Positions 28,170 to 36,418 of a stretch of 64,000 nucleotides of DNA are shown one piece after another. Made by a program: the position numbers and the translations under genes. The notes under the pieces were generated by a model, which made no database searches, was not told the DNA's origin, and saw nothing but the letters and a program-made list of their open reading frames with translations. This DNA comes from an uncultured Clostridia bacterium (GTDB taxonomy: Bacteria; Bacillota; Clostridia; TANB77; CAG-508): contig CAKOXT010000001.1 in NCBI GenBank assembly GCA_934130285.1, forward strand, positions 505,521 to 569,520. The letters run 5' to 3'. Numbering within the stretch: the stretch's first letter is position 1; each line of letters begins with the position of its first letter.

Positions 28170-28184
28170 ATATGTATTCCTCTC

Positions 28185-28847
28185 TTACTCTTCTACTATT
28201 TCTTTGATTCCTTCTATTTTCATAATGCTTGTTACAAGTTTATTTGTATTTATTGTTTCCATTAGTTTTCCTTTAACTTCTATATAGTCTGCTTCTGCTT
28301 TTATTCTTTTTATTCTTATTTCATCTTTTGCTAATATTTTTTCAATTTTTTTCATGTCATCATATACATGATCTGTGTATATTTTATAACTAAATTCATT
28401 ATATTTCTCTACAGTATCTGATACTTTATATGAATAAGAAAGTATTATATAAACAACTGCTGTTGCAATTATTCCTATTGTATAAGCTCCAGATCCCACA
28501 AGAAGTCCTATACCTGTAACTGCTAAAAGGCTTGCTGCTGTTGTTAAACCTTTTACATGGAACCCATCTCTTAAAATTGTTCCTGCACCTATAAATCCTA
28601 TTCCAGATAATAACTGTGCTGGTATTCTAGAAGGATCTGCTCCATCAACATTTTGTGATAAAAATATTCCACAAAGCATTATCATAACTGCACTCTCACC
28701 TACTAATACGTGAGTTCTCATTCCTGCTGGTTTTTTCCACGCTTCTCTCTCATATCCAATTATTCCTGTTAAAATTGCTCCTAATACAAGTCGTATTACT
28801 GCTTCAAATTCAAAGTTTTGTGTTATTGTTTGTAAAATTTCTAACAT
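28185..28847 (-). CDS. MgtC/SapB family membrane protein
   Basis: The 220-residue protein has the MgtC N-terminal membrane domain: RLVLGAILTGIIGYERE, KPAGMRTHVLVGESAVMIML and GIGFIGAGTILRDG, with four to five helices. A cytoplasmic ACT-like C-domain (about residues 150-220) follows. MgtC-type proteins are linked to Mg2+ homeostasis and ATP synthase modulation. AAAGGAG precedes the ATG, and it lies 15 bp upstream of the GltD-like gene. Confidence 0.9.
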   Translation of the reverse strand: MLEILQTITQNFEFEAVIRLVLGAILTGIIGYEREAWKKPAGMRTHVLVGESAVMIMLCGIFLSQNVDGADPSRIPAQLLSGIGFIGAGTILRDGFHVKGLTTAASLLAVTGIGLLVGSGAYTIGIIATAVVYIILSYSYKVSDTVEKYNEFSYKIYTDHVYDDMKKIEKILAKDEIRIKRIKAEADYIEVKGKLMETINTNKLVTSIMKIEGIKEIVEE

Positions 28848-29025
28848 TATTTCTCCTTTCTTTTTCTTTTTTCTCTCAAAATACTTATCTATTTTAACAT
28901 TAATTGAACCTCAAAACAACTTTTTTTGACTGGTCACCCAATAAAATTTAAGATTTTTTTATTTTCTTTAATATATTTTTTGTTTTTTGTACAACCTAAT
29001 ATTATTGATAAAAGGAGGTTTTATT

Positions 29026-29517
29026 ATGATTAATCATCCAATTGAAGGATTAATGAATACTGCTATGAACAGCATAAAAGACATGATTGACGTTGATACC
29101 ATTATTGGTGAACCAATTTCTACTGGTATTGACACTTTAATTATTCCAATTTCAAAAGTATGTTTTGGATTTGCTGCTGGCGGTAGTGAATTTAAAGGTG
29201 AAACTATTAACGAATATTCAAAACGTGAAAAAGAAGAACAAGTTCAATATAGACTTCCATTTGGCGGTGGTAGTGGTGCTGGTGTAAAAATTGAACCAGT
29301 TGCTTTTTTAGTTGTTTCAAATGGTATTGTAAAGTTATTGCCTGTTACTCATGATTCTTATATCGATAAATTAATTGATTATGTTCCAGATCTTTTAGAC
29401 AAATCGGGAGATCTAATTAAAGGCATGAAAGACAAAAATAAATGTATAGAAAAATTAAAAGAAAAAATTGAAGAAAACATAAAAGATGAAAAATCTTCTG
29501 AGGACTTGTCAGAGTAG
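29026..29517 (+). CDS. ytfJ: Spore protein YtfJ (GerW family)
   Basis: The ATG at 29026 follows AAAAGGAGG; an earlier in-frame ATG lacks a site. The 163-residue protein shows the YtfJ pattern: MINHPIEGLMNTAMNSIKDM, VDTIIGEPI, TLIIPISKVCFGFAAGGSEF and FGGGSGAGVKIEPVAFLVV. In Bacillus, YtfJ/GerW is a forespore protein needed for germination with several nutrients. In relatives it adjoins the DUF2953 gene ytfI; here a DUF2953-like gene lies 0.8 kb away on the opposite strand. Confidence 0.9.
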   Translation: MINHPIEGLMNTAMNSIKDMIDVDTIIGEPISTGIDTLIIPISKVCFGFAAGGSEFKGETINEYSKREKEEQVQYRLPFGGGSGAGVKIEPVAFLVVSNGIVKLLPVTHDSYIDKLIDYVPDLLDKSGDLIKGMKDKNKCIEKLKEKIEENIKDEKSSEDLSE

Positions 29518-29527
29518 CAGTTGCCAT

Positions 29528-29556
29528 TTGATTATTTACTAATTTTCGTGTATAAT
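29528..29556 (+). promoter_or_regulatory. Sigma-A-type promoter of the 29602 orphan gene
   Basis: TTGATT (29528-29533) and TATAAT (29551-29556) are separated by 17 bp and lie 45 bp before the start codon. Confidence 0.6.
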
Positions 29557-29601
29557 AGTATTGTTACTAGTAGTTTGAAGCAACATATAAGGAGGTTTCC
29601 T

Positions 29602-30315
29602 ATGTATACTGCAAATTATAGACGTAGGACAAAAAATAAGTGGAGTAAAGGAAAACGCGAATACCAACGGAGTCAATTAAAAGCTTTGGTTCGTCAGGAT
29701 CAAATCGCATTACATGCTCCGGAAGAAAATGCAAGAATCAAACAGTTGTTGAACGATTTAACAAAACTTGGAGAGTTTCCAAAGGACTCAAAAAGTATCA
29801 TTCAGTTTACTGTACGATTTTTCAACATTATTTCTTTTTTCCAGGATGATGGCCTAATCCAGTATCAACCTGATTCTGTAGCAGATTTGGTTGAAGTTGC
29901 AAACAAAGTTATTACAGTTTGTGGCAGACAACCCAAAAAAACTAGCTGGAATCAGAGTAATCGAGGTGAAAAAGTTACATTAGATAATGTAATGCTCGGA
30001 GCAGTCTGGGGATTACCAATTAAACCAGCACGTTTCTGGATATCGTGTTCTAAAAAGAATACTATTATATTGGACTATCATTCACCAGTATTTGCACAAC
30101 TGCCTCAAGTAAATCGGTCTACCATGACACCTGAAGAAGCTATTGTACAAATGAAAGCAGAACAGCAACCGGCTAAAGACGTTTACCGAAGTGAAAAAGT
30201 TTGGGTAACAGATGCAGTTGTTTTGCATTCATCTTATAGTTTGTCAAAGATTATTGGTACAAATTGTGAGATTCTGATTGAGGCATTGCAGAATATTTTG
30301 TCCGCACAGGAATAA
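29602..30315 (+). CDS. Orphan protein, unknown, atypical composition
   Basis: I recognise no family. The ATG at 29602 follows AAGGAGG, giving 237 residues. The N-terminus is very basic (YRRRTKNKWSKGKREYQRSQLK). The middle holds NDLTKLGEFPKDSKSI and a hydrophobic patch FFNIISFF, and the rest looks globular without membrane segments. Codon use (CGT, CAG, CGA, GGA) and base composition are less AT-rich than the native genes. It has a consensus promoter and strong terminator, so it is a one-gene transcription unit like those at 22884 and 55564. A nucleic-acid-binding role is only a guess from the basic start. Confidence 0.72.
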   Translation: MYTANYRRRTKNKWSKGKREYQRSQLKALVRQDQIALHAPEENARIKQLLNDLTKLGEFPKDSKSIIQFTVRFFNIISFFQDDGLIQYQPDSVADLVEVANKVITVCGRQPKKTSWNQSNRGEKVTLDNVMLGAVWGLPIKPARFWISCSKKNTIILDYHSPVFAQLPQVNRSTMTPEEAIVQMKAEQQPAKDVYRSEKVWVTDAVVLHSSYSLSKIIGTNCEILIEALQNILSAQE

Positions 30316-30329
30316 TTACTTGTAGTAAC

Positions 30330-30365
30330 GTAAAAACCGTGATACTAATGTATCGCGGCTTTTAC
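30330..30365. terminator. Bidirectional terminator shared by convergent genes
   Basis: GTAAAAACCGTGATAC and GTATCGCGGCTTTTAC pair almost throughout around a TAAT loop. The DUF2953-like gene's stop codon sits in the loop. Confidence 0.85.
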
Positions 30366-30845
30366 ATTTTTTATTATATTATTCAAAATACTAATTTCTA
30401 CTCTACTTTTAAATTTAATTTTTATATAGTTCGTTTTAAAATTAGTTTTTATATTATATTCTCTATTTTTAGAATTTATATCAAATTTAGCTATTAAGCA
30501 TGGTACGATCATATTTATGATCCCATAAATATATACATTTAAAAATATATTTTTTATTCCATAGTCTAAATCAAGATTAAAAGTTTCAACTTTTGGATAT
30601 ATTTTTTTCAAAAATTTTCGCTCTTTTTTTATTAATTTATGTTTTTCTGAAAAAGAGAAAAATTTATACAAATCCTCTTTTTTTATAGTTTTTTGAAAAA
30701 TTTTTATATACCTGAAAATGTATACTTTTAATTTTGCTATGAAAAAAACTTTTTGATTTAATACTTCTATTTTTTCTATATCTATTTTTATTATCATTGT
30801 TAAAAAAAGAATAATAAAAAATAGTATTATAATAATAATTCTCAT
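30345..30845 (-). CDS. DUF2953-like membrane-associated protein (YtfI-like)
   Basis: The 166-residue protein has an N-terminal membrane helix (residues 2-20), then a Lys/Ile/Phe-rich region with KLKVYIFRYIKIF, and a C-terminal half YGIKNIFLNVYIYGIINMIVP...IKFKSRVEISI, resembling DUF2953. Homologues sit beside ytfJ and scpAB in sporulating Firmicutes; scpA is directly upstream here. The family match is weak because the sequence is short and AT-biased. No convincing ribosome site precedes the ATG, and the stop lies inside the shared terminator. Confidence 0.55.
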   Translation of the reverse strand: MRIIIIILFFIILFLTMIIKIDIEKIEVLNQKVFFIAKLKVYIFRYIKIFQKTIKKEDLYKFFSFSEKHKLIKKERKFLKKIYPKVETFNLDLDYGIKNIFLNVYIYGIINMIVPCLIAKFDINSKNREYNIKTNFKTNYIKIKFKSRVEISILNNIIKNVKAAIH

Positions 30846-30883
30846 AATACTATTTTTTCCATATTAACTATTTTTATAACTAT

Positions 30884-31630
30884 TTACTTTTTACTTTTTT
30901 CAACTACAATATCTCCAAATAATTCTTCTTGACTTGCTACTACTTTATTTCTTCTTGTTAATTCCAATAATCCAGTAAATGCTGTTACTACTTCCGCTTT
31001 TGGCTTAGCTTTTATAGAAAATAATTTGTTAAACACAAAACGAGGTTTTTTAGATAATTCTCTAAAAATTTCTTTTACTTTACTTGTTACAGTATATGTA
31101 TCTGTTATAGCAATTTTTTCTATGTTCTCTGCATTTTTATTCATCTTTGTTTTAAGATTGTTCATCATTCTTTGATAATTTTGGTATAACAATTCTGATG
31201 AATAATCTTTTTCTATTTTTTGCTTTGGTAATTCTATTGTATCTGGAATTTTATAGAATCTTCTATTATTTTCTGCTAACATATCTTTGAATTTTTTTGA
31301 AATCTCTTTATATTTCTTATATTCTATAATTCTTCTGATAAGTTCTTCTTCTGTTATTTCTGTTTCATCATCAGTCTCTTTTGGAAGTAATTCTTTTGAT
31401 TTTAAAAATAATAGTGTACTAGCTATAACAAGAAATTCACTTGTAACATCTAAATTTTGTTTTTCCATTTCATTAATATATTCAATATATTGATCTGTAA
31501 TCTCTGACAATTTTACATCGTATATATCCATTTTATTTTTATCTATTAAATGGCACAATAAATCTAATGGACCTTCAAAATTATCTAATTTTAATGCATA
31601 TTTATTTGTTTCAAGTGTTAATATTCCCAT
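30884..31630 (-). CDS. scpA: Segregation and condensation protein A
   Basis: The 248-residue protein is ScpA, the kleisin of the bacterial SMC complex: YALKLDNFEGPLDLLCHLIDKNKMDIYDVKLSEITDQYIEYI is the SMC-binding N-domain, and the C-terminal winged helix includes VTAFTGLLELTRRNKV. It bridges Smc heads for chromosome organisation. It starts one base after the recX stop. ScpB normally follows scpA, but the next gene here is DUF2953-like. Confidence 0.94.
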   Translation of the reverse strand: MGILTLETNKYALKLDNFEGPLDLLCHLIDKNKMDIYDVKLSEITDQYIEYINEMEKQNLDVTSEFLVIASTLLFLKSKELLPKETDDETEITEEELIRRIIEYKKYKEISKKFKDMLAENNRRFYKIPDTIELPKQKIEKDYSSELLYQNYQRMMNNLKTKMNKNAENIEKIAITDTYTVTSKVKEIFRELSKKPRFVFNKLFSIKAKPKAEVVTAFTGLLELTRRNKVVASQEELFGDIVVEKSKK

Positions 31631-31631
31631 T

Positions 31632-32078
31632 TTACTCCCTACTTATTTCTTTTATTGTTTCACTCCTATATCTTTTCTTTTTTAGATATAATGTTATTTC
31701 TTCTGGTTCTAATGTACTTTTCTTTTTATTTGCTATATTTCTAGCAGATAATAATTCATAATCATTAAGCATATCTTCATTTTGAGAAATATAATCATCT
31801 ATTATATGCTCTGGTATTCCCTTAGCATATAATTTATATTTTAGTTCAAATATAGATAAATTTTTTAAAGCTATTGCTTCATGCATAAATCTATCTACAT
31901 AGCTAACATCATTAATATATCCTAATTCTTTCAAGTTTTCAATAGTCTCTTCTAAAATATCATTCTCTTCATTTTTAAATTTTTCTCGTACTTCTTTTTC
32001 TGATCTTTTTTTATAAAAAATATATTTTAGCATTTTAGTTTTTAACTTATCTATTCGTTCTAGTCTTTCTAAATCCAT
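31632..32078 (-). CDS. recX: RecA regulator RecX
   Basis: The 148-residue protein is a short RecX with the helical repeats LKYIFYKKRSEKEVREKF, NLKELGYINDVSYVDRFMHEAI and FELKYKLYAKGIPEHII. RecX binds RecA filaments and modulates their activity. It is downstream of recA beyond a terminator and is translationally close to scpA. CGAGGAG precedes the ATG. Confidence 0.88.
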   Translation of the reverse strand: MDLERLERIDKLKTKMLKYIFYKKRSEKEVREKFKNEENDILEETIENLKELGYINDVSYVDRFMHEAIALKNLSIFELKYKLYAKGIPEHIIDDYISQNEDMLNDYELLSARNIANKKKSTLEPEEITLYLKKKRYRSETIKEISRE

Positions 32079-32103
32079 TATTTCTCCTCGTTTAAAACTT
32101 TCT

Positions 32104-32137
32104 AAAAAAGAGATGCATGCATGTGCATCTCTTTTTT
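32104..32137. terminator. recA terminator
   Basis: AAAAAAGAGATGCA and TGCATCTCTTTTTT form a long stem with A/T runs on both sides, between recA and recX. Confidence 0.85.
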
Positions 32138-32152
32138 AGTTATATAATTTTA

Positions 32153-33211
32153 TTATTCTTTTTCATCTTCATCATCATCAGCTTCTTCTGATGCTTTTTC
32201 ATCTAATGCTTGTTCAAATGCTTTACTATAATTATCTCTTATTTTTTGTTCTATTTCTGCAAGAATCTTTGGATTTTCTTTTAAATATTTCTTAACGTTT
32301 TCTCTACCTTGTCCAATTTTTGCTCCATTATAGCTGAACCATGCTCCGCTCTTTTCAACTATATCTAAATTAACTGCTAAGTCTAATATGCTTCCTTCTT
32401 TTGATATTCCTTCACCATATAAGATATCAAATTCGGCCTCTCTAAATGGAGGTGCAACTTTGTTTTTAACAACCTTTACTCTTGTTCTATTTCCTATAAC
32501 TTCTCCATCTTGTTTGATGTTTTCTATTCTTCTAATGTCTAAACGAACTGAAGCATAGAATTTTAATGCTCTACCACCTGGAGTTGTTTCTGGATTTCCA
32601 AACATTATTCCAACTTTTTCTCTTAATTGGTTAATGAAAATTATTGCTGTTTTTGATTTATTTAATACACCTGCTAATTTTCTTAAGGCTTGTGACATAA
32701 GTCTTGCTTGTAATGCAACATGTGTATCTCCCATATCACCATCTATTTCTGCTTTTGGTACTAATGCTGCAACAGAATCAACAACAATTATGTCTATTGC
32801 ACCACTTCTAACTAATGCTTCTGTAATTTCTAGTGCTTGTTCTCCTGTATCTGGTTGAGAAACTATTAAGTTATCTATATCTACTCCCAATTTTTTTGCA
32901 TATATTGGATCTAGTGCGTGTTCTGCATCTATGAATGCTGCTGTTCCTCCAGCTTTTTGTGATTCAGCAACTGCATGTAATGCAAGTGTTGTTTTTCCTG
33001 ATGATTCTGGTCCAAATATTTCAATTATTCTTCCCTTTGGAATACCACCTATTCCAAGTGCTACATCTAATGTTAAAGCTCCTGTTGGTATTGCTTCAAC
33101 TTCCATTGCTTTGTATTCGCCAAGTTTCATAACTGAGCCTTTTCCAAATTGTTTTTCTATTTGTCCCATTGCTGCATCTAGTGCTTTTCTTTTTTCATCA
33201 TTATCTTTCAT
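32153..33211 (-). CDS. recA: Recombinase RecA
   Basis: The 352-residue protein is full-length RecA: Walker A GPESSGKTT at residues 67-75, IDAEHALDP, the L1/L2 regions with NQLREKVGIMFGNPETTPGGRALKF, and an acidic tail (EEADDDEDEKE). It forms filaments on single-stranded DNA, drives strand exchange and triggers the SOS response. A consensus promoter and an SOS-box-like palindrome lie upstream. Confidence 0.98.
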   Translation of the reverse strand: MKDNDEKRKALDAAMGQIEKQFGKGSVMKLGEYKAMEVEAIPTGALTLDVALGIGGIPKGRIIEIFGPESSGKTTLALHAVAESQKAGGTAAFIDAEHALDPIYAKKLGVDIDNLIVSQPDTGEQALEITEALVRSGAIDIIVVDSVAALVPKAEIDGDMGDTHVALQARLMSQALRKLAGVLNKSKTAIIFINQLREKVGIMFGNPETTPGGRALKFYASVRLDIRRIENIKQDGEVIGNRTRVKVVKNKVAPPFREAEFDILYGEGISKEGSILDLAVNLDIVEKSGAWFSYNGAKIGQGRENVKKYLKENPKILAEIEQKIRDNYSKAFEQALDEKASEEADDDEDEKE

Positions 33212-33239
33212 TTTTCTCTCCTTACAAATTTTTGTTTCC

Positions 33240-33253
33240 TAAACGTTTGTTTG
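33240..33253 (-). promoter_or_regulatory. LexA/DinR-like SOS box before recA
   Basis: The minus strand reads CAAACAAACGTTTA, close to the Firmicutes consensus CGAAC-N4-GTTCG with two deviations. It lies just after the predicted transcription start. Confidence 0.45.
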
Positions 33254-33258
33254 TACTT

Positions 33259-33286
33259 ATTATATATTATACTATTTTTTTGTCAA
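33259..33286 (-). promoter_or_regulatory. recA promoter
   Basis: On the minus strand TTGACA (33286-33281) and TATAAT (33264-33259) are both perfect consensus hexamers, 16 bp apart. Confidence 0.7.
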
Positions 33287-33292
33287 TACTTT

Positions 33293-34897
33293 TTAGTAAT
33301 TTTTTCTATACCATTTTTCAATATAGTTAAAGATATTATATGCCGTTGGCTTTAAATTTCCAGTTAAATTTGTATTATATACTAGCAGATTTTTCTTTCT
33401 GGCTATACTCATAAATGGTTTTTCATCATTGTATATTTCTATTATTCTTTTGTAATCTTCTTTCATTTTATTTGTGTCATCTGTGTTATCTGCTTCATTT
33501 AATAATTGATTTATTTCATCATTATTATAATTTGATATATTGCCATTTCCTAAATAAGTATTAATATTTGGCGTTTGAGATGAAGTTACATTCATTAAAA
33601 TTGCATCATATCCAGTTCTTGAATTTATCAAATTATAATAATTATCTGTTGATACTTTTTTTATTGTTACTTTAATTCCTGCATTAGCCCATTGTTGTCT
33701 TAAGTTTTCTGCAACTGCTTCATTCATTGCATTATCTCCATTAATTGTTAAAGTAAATGATAAAGTAACATATCTCTTTCCATTTAATTTCTGCCATGAA
33801 TTATTTCTATATGTCCAGCCATCTGCATTCAAAAGACTTGATGCAGCTTCTGAATTATATCCATTATCAATCAAATCATTTGTATATAGAAAATAACCAT
33901 AGTCTAATGGATAATCTGCAACTCTATATCCATTCCCATAACTACTAGCTATAGCATTATTTTTATCGACATAATAAGAAAGTGCTTTTCTAACATTTGC
34001 GCTTGCTAAGTATCCATTGTTTGAATTAAATGCTACATAGTCATATTCTCTACTATCAAATTCTATAGAAGCGAATCCGATTGTTCCTATATATTGATTT
34101 ACACTGCTTTGAGATGTATTTATACAATCTACATTTCCATTTTTGAAGTCATTGTATACTTCTCCCATTGTTTGATATATATTTATGTTTATTTTTTCAA
34201 GTACACTATTTTTTTCAGTGTTCCAATACTCTGTATTTTTTTCTAGACTTATGACTTTTTCATCATATGATGTAATTTTAAATCTTCCTGTTCCTATTGG
34301 TATATTAGTTCTATCAGAATTAGTAAAATCTATGTCTTTATAATATTCTGATGACATCATAGGAAAAGTTAAATTATATTCAAAAAATGGTTCATTTTGA
34401 TCTAAAGTTAATTTAACCGTATGATCATCTATTACATCTACTGTAACAACATGTCTAACATTTGCTGAATAAATTGAATCAATATTTCTTAATAATCCAA
34501 TTGTGTATTTTACATCATCTGCTTTAAAATCACTTCCATCTGACCATTTTACATTTTCTCTTAATTTTATTACATATGTAATATCATCTGTTTTAGAAAT
34601 TTCTGTGGCTAAATCATATTCTAATGAATAATCTTCTTTCAAATTTACTAATGAATCAAATATTATTTTGCTTACTTCTTGAACGTGTTTATTCTTACTT
34701 AATATTGGATTTATTGTATCTAATTGTGAAATCGCTAACCTTAATTCTTTTACTACATCTTCGTTTTCTTCTGTTTCTTGTGCTACATTTTTATCCTCAG
34801 GTGTAGACTTATCTTTTTTGTATATTGAATATGTCACAATAGCCAATATAATTATTACTATTATAAATATATATTTAAATATATTACTTTTTTTCAT
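33293..34897 (-). CDS. ABC transporter substrate-binding protein, family 5 (peptide/nickel type)
   Basis: The start is set at 34897, after GAGGTGG, giving 534 residues. Residues 5-25 form a hydrophobic anchor without a lipobox Cys, so it should be membrane-tethered rather than a lipoprotein. The mature part has SBP_bac_5 features: LRLAISQLDTINPILSKN, YVIKLRENVKWSDGSDFKADDVKYT and FNSNNGYLASANVRKALSYYVDK. It should bind oligopeptides or similar solutes outside the membrane. No permease or ATPase genes are near, so it works with a remote transporter or as a sensor. Confidence 0.88.
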   Translation of the reverse strand: MKKSNIFKYIFIIVIIILAIVTYSIYKKDKSTPEDKNVAQETEENEDVVKELRLAISQLDTINPILSKNKHVQEVSKIIFDSLVNLKEDYSLEYDLATEISKTDDITYVIKLRENVKWSDGSDFKADDVKYTIGLLRNIDSIYSANVRHVVTVDVIDDHTVKLTLDQNEPFFEYNLTFPMMSSEYYKDIDFTNSDRTNIPIGTGRFKITSYDEKVISLEKNTEYWNTEKNSVLEKININIYQTMGEVYNDFKNGNVDCINTSQSSVNQYIGTIGFASIEFDSREYDYVAFNSNNGYLASANVRKALSYYVDKNNAIASSYGNGYRVADYPLDYGYFLYTNDLIDNGYNSEAASSLLNADGWTYRNNSWQKLNGKRYVTLSFTLTINGDNAMNEAVAENLRQQWANAGIKVTIKKVSTDNYYNLINSRTGYDAILMNVTSSQTPNINTYLGNGNISNYNNDEINQLLNEADNTDDTNKMKEDYKRIIEIYNDEKPFMSIARKKNLLVYNTNLTGNLKPTAYNIFNYIEKWYRKNY

Positions 34898-35031
34898 CTT
34901 CCACCTCTTTTCAAATATTTTTCTGCACATGATTAATATATACTATTTTAATTTTTCTTTCAAGAATTAATAATTATTTTTACTTTATATATGTAACAAA
35001 AAATTTGAAAAACTTTTCTATTAGAACAATA

Positions 35032-35168
35032 GTGGGCTGATTAAATTTTTCTATATTTTAAATTATAGAGTTCGGCCCACATTTAATTGTTTGTGTGCGA
35101 AATTTGCTATGCAAATTTCTGTGCAAAGTATTTATATTATAGAAAGTTCAGAGAACTTTCCTATAATA
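35032..35168. repeat. Cluster of three hairpins, intergenic structured element
   Basis: The 308-bp gap 34898-35205 has no ORF but three successive inverted repeats. GTGGGC/GCCCAC (35032/35075) encloses CTATA...TATAG. GAAATTTGC/GCAAATTTC lies at 35099-35119. A 15-bp stem TATTATAGAAAGTTC/GAACTTTCCTATAATA lies at 35135-35168 with one bulge. Only the spoVS terminator (35181-35198) is explained by a gene. It looks like a repeat element or structured transcript. Confidence 0.5.
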
Positions 35169-35180
35169 TATATAAAAAAA

Positions 35181-35198
35181 GGACTACTCTAAGTAGCC
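35181..35198 (-). terminator. spoVS terminator
   Basis: On the minus strand GGGCTACT/AGTAGTCC pairs (one G-U) and seven T follow. Confidence 0.75.
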
Positions 35199-35205
35199 CT
35201 ATTAT

Positions 35206-35469
35206 TTATTTTCTTGATTCTATTATAAGCTTTATTCCTGTTCTGTCTTCACCTTCGACCTGAACTTCTGCAAAAGCTGGTATGCATATTAAGTCAACTC
35301 CAGATGGTGCCACGAAGCCTCTTGCGATGGCCACCGCCTTAATTGCTTGATTTAAAGCTCCTGCTCCTATTGCTTGCATTTCTGCCTTTGTAGTTTCCTT
35401 TACTAACCCTGCAATTGCACCTGCAACTGAATTTGGATTTGATTTTGATGAAATTTTTAAAACTTCCAT
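35206..35469 (-). CDS. spoVS: Stage V sporulation protein S
   Basis: The ATG at 35469 follows ATAGGAGG; the longer frame is not supported. The 87-residue protein matches SpoVS (usually 86): MEVLKISSKSNPNSVAGAIA, GAGALNQAIKAVAIARGF and DLICIPAFAEV. SpoVS is an Alba-like fold protein needed for coat assembly and normal septation in Bacillus. It follows ymdB, the order known in Bacillus and many Clostridia. Confidence 0.96.
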   Translation of the reverse strand: MEVLKISSKSNPNSVAGAIAGLVKETTKAEMQAIGAGALNQAIKAVAIARGFVAPSGVDLICIPAFAEVQVEGEDRTGIKLIIESRK

Positions 35470-35599
35470 TTTTTTGCCTCCTATTTTTTTAATTTGTAAC
35501 ATTGACATATTCTTTTATATAATATAGATATTCACTTGTCTATATATTTATGGCAAAAAATGGTAGAATCGTACGACCGTTTCCTTGGTTTTTCGACAC

Positions 35600-36373
35600 T
35601 TAGTCGATTTTTACTCTTTTAATATTCGTAACTCGACATGTTTCGTCATCTATTTCAAATATGCATCCATTTAATTTTGCATCATTCTCCGCAATTTTAT
35701 ATCTTTCTGGTAATGATGTTAAAAATCTTTTTATAGAAGCATCTTTATTCATTCCAATTACTGATTCTTTTGGACCTGTCATTCCAATGTCTGTTATATA
35801 TCCTGTTCCATTTTTCATTATCATTTCATCTGCTGTTTGTACATGAGTATGTGTTCCATATACTATGGTAACTTTTCCATCTAAGAAATATGCTAAAGCT
35901 AATTTTTCAGCAGTTGCTTCTGCATGAAAATCTATTACTATCATATCTACATGATTTTTTATCTTTTCTATAATATCTTCTGCTACTGTAAACGGATTTT
36001 CACTTAACACATTCATAGTTACTCTTCCAATTAAATTTATAACTGCTATTTTTTTATCTTTGCAATGGAAAATTTGATATCCTTTTCCTGGATTATTTCT
36101 AGAATAATTTGCTGGTCTTATTAACTTTGGATTATCTATAAAATTAAATATATCTTTTTTAGCCCATGTATGGTTTCCCATTGTTACACAATCTACTTTT
36201 AAATCTAATAGTGTTTTAAATGCTTTTTCAGTTATTCCCATTCCTTCTGCCACATTTTCAGCATTTACTATGCAAAAATCTATATTTTCTTTTTCTTTTA
36301 TTGCTTTATATTCTTTTTCGAATTTTTTCAATCCGACAGTTCCTACTAAATCACCTACTGCAAGAATTTTCAT
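35600..36373 (-). CDS. ymdB: Phosphodiesterase YmdB (TIGR00282 metallophosphoesterase)
   Basis: I choose the ATG at 36373 because AAAGGA is well spaced from it, whereas the first ATG overlaps that site. The 257-residue protein has GDLVGTVGL, VNAENVAEGMG, TMGNHTWAKKDI and GTHTHVQTADE, the ligands of the dinuclear metal centre. YmdB hydrolyses cyclic nucleotides and influences biofilm and motility decisions in Bacillus. It pairs with spoVS downstream; rny, its usual upstream neighbour, is absent. Confidence 0.92.
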   Translation of the reverse strand: MKILAVGDLVGTVGLKKFEKEYKAIKEKENIDFCIVNAENVAEGMGITEKAFKTLLDLKVDCVTMGNHTWAKKDIFNFIDNPKLIRPANYSRNNPGKGYQIFHCKDKKIAVINLIGRVTMNVLSENPFTVAEDIIEKIKNHVDMIVIDFHAEATAEKLALAYFLDGKVTIVYGTHTHVQTADEMIMKNGTGYITDIGMTGPKESVIGMNKDASIKRFLTSLPERYKIAENDAKLNGCIFEIDDETCRVTNIKRVKID

Positions 36374-36418
36374 TTTTATCATCCTTTCTCTTTTGACTTT
36401 TTTTCTTTATAGATAATA

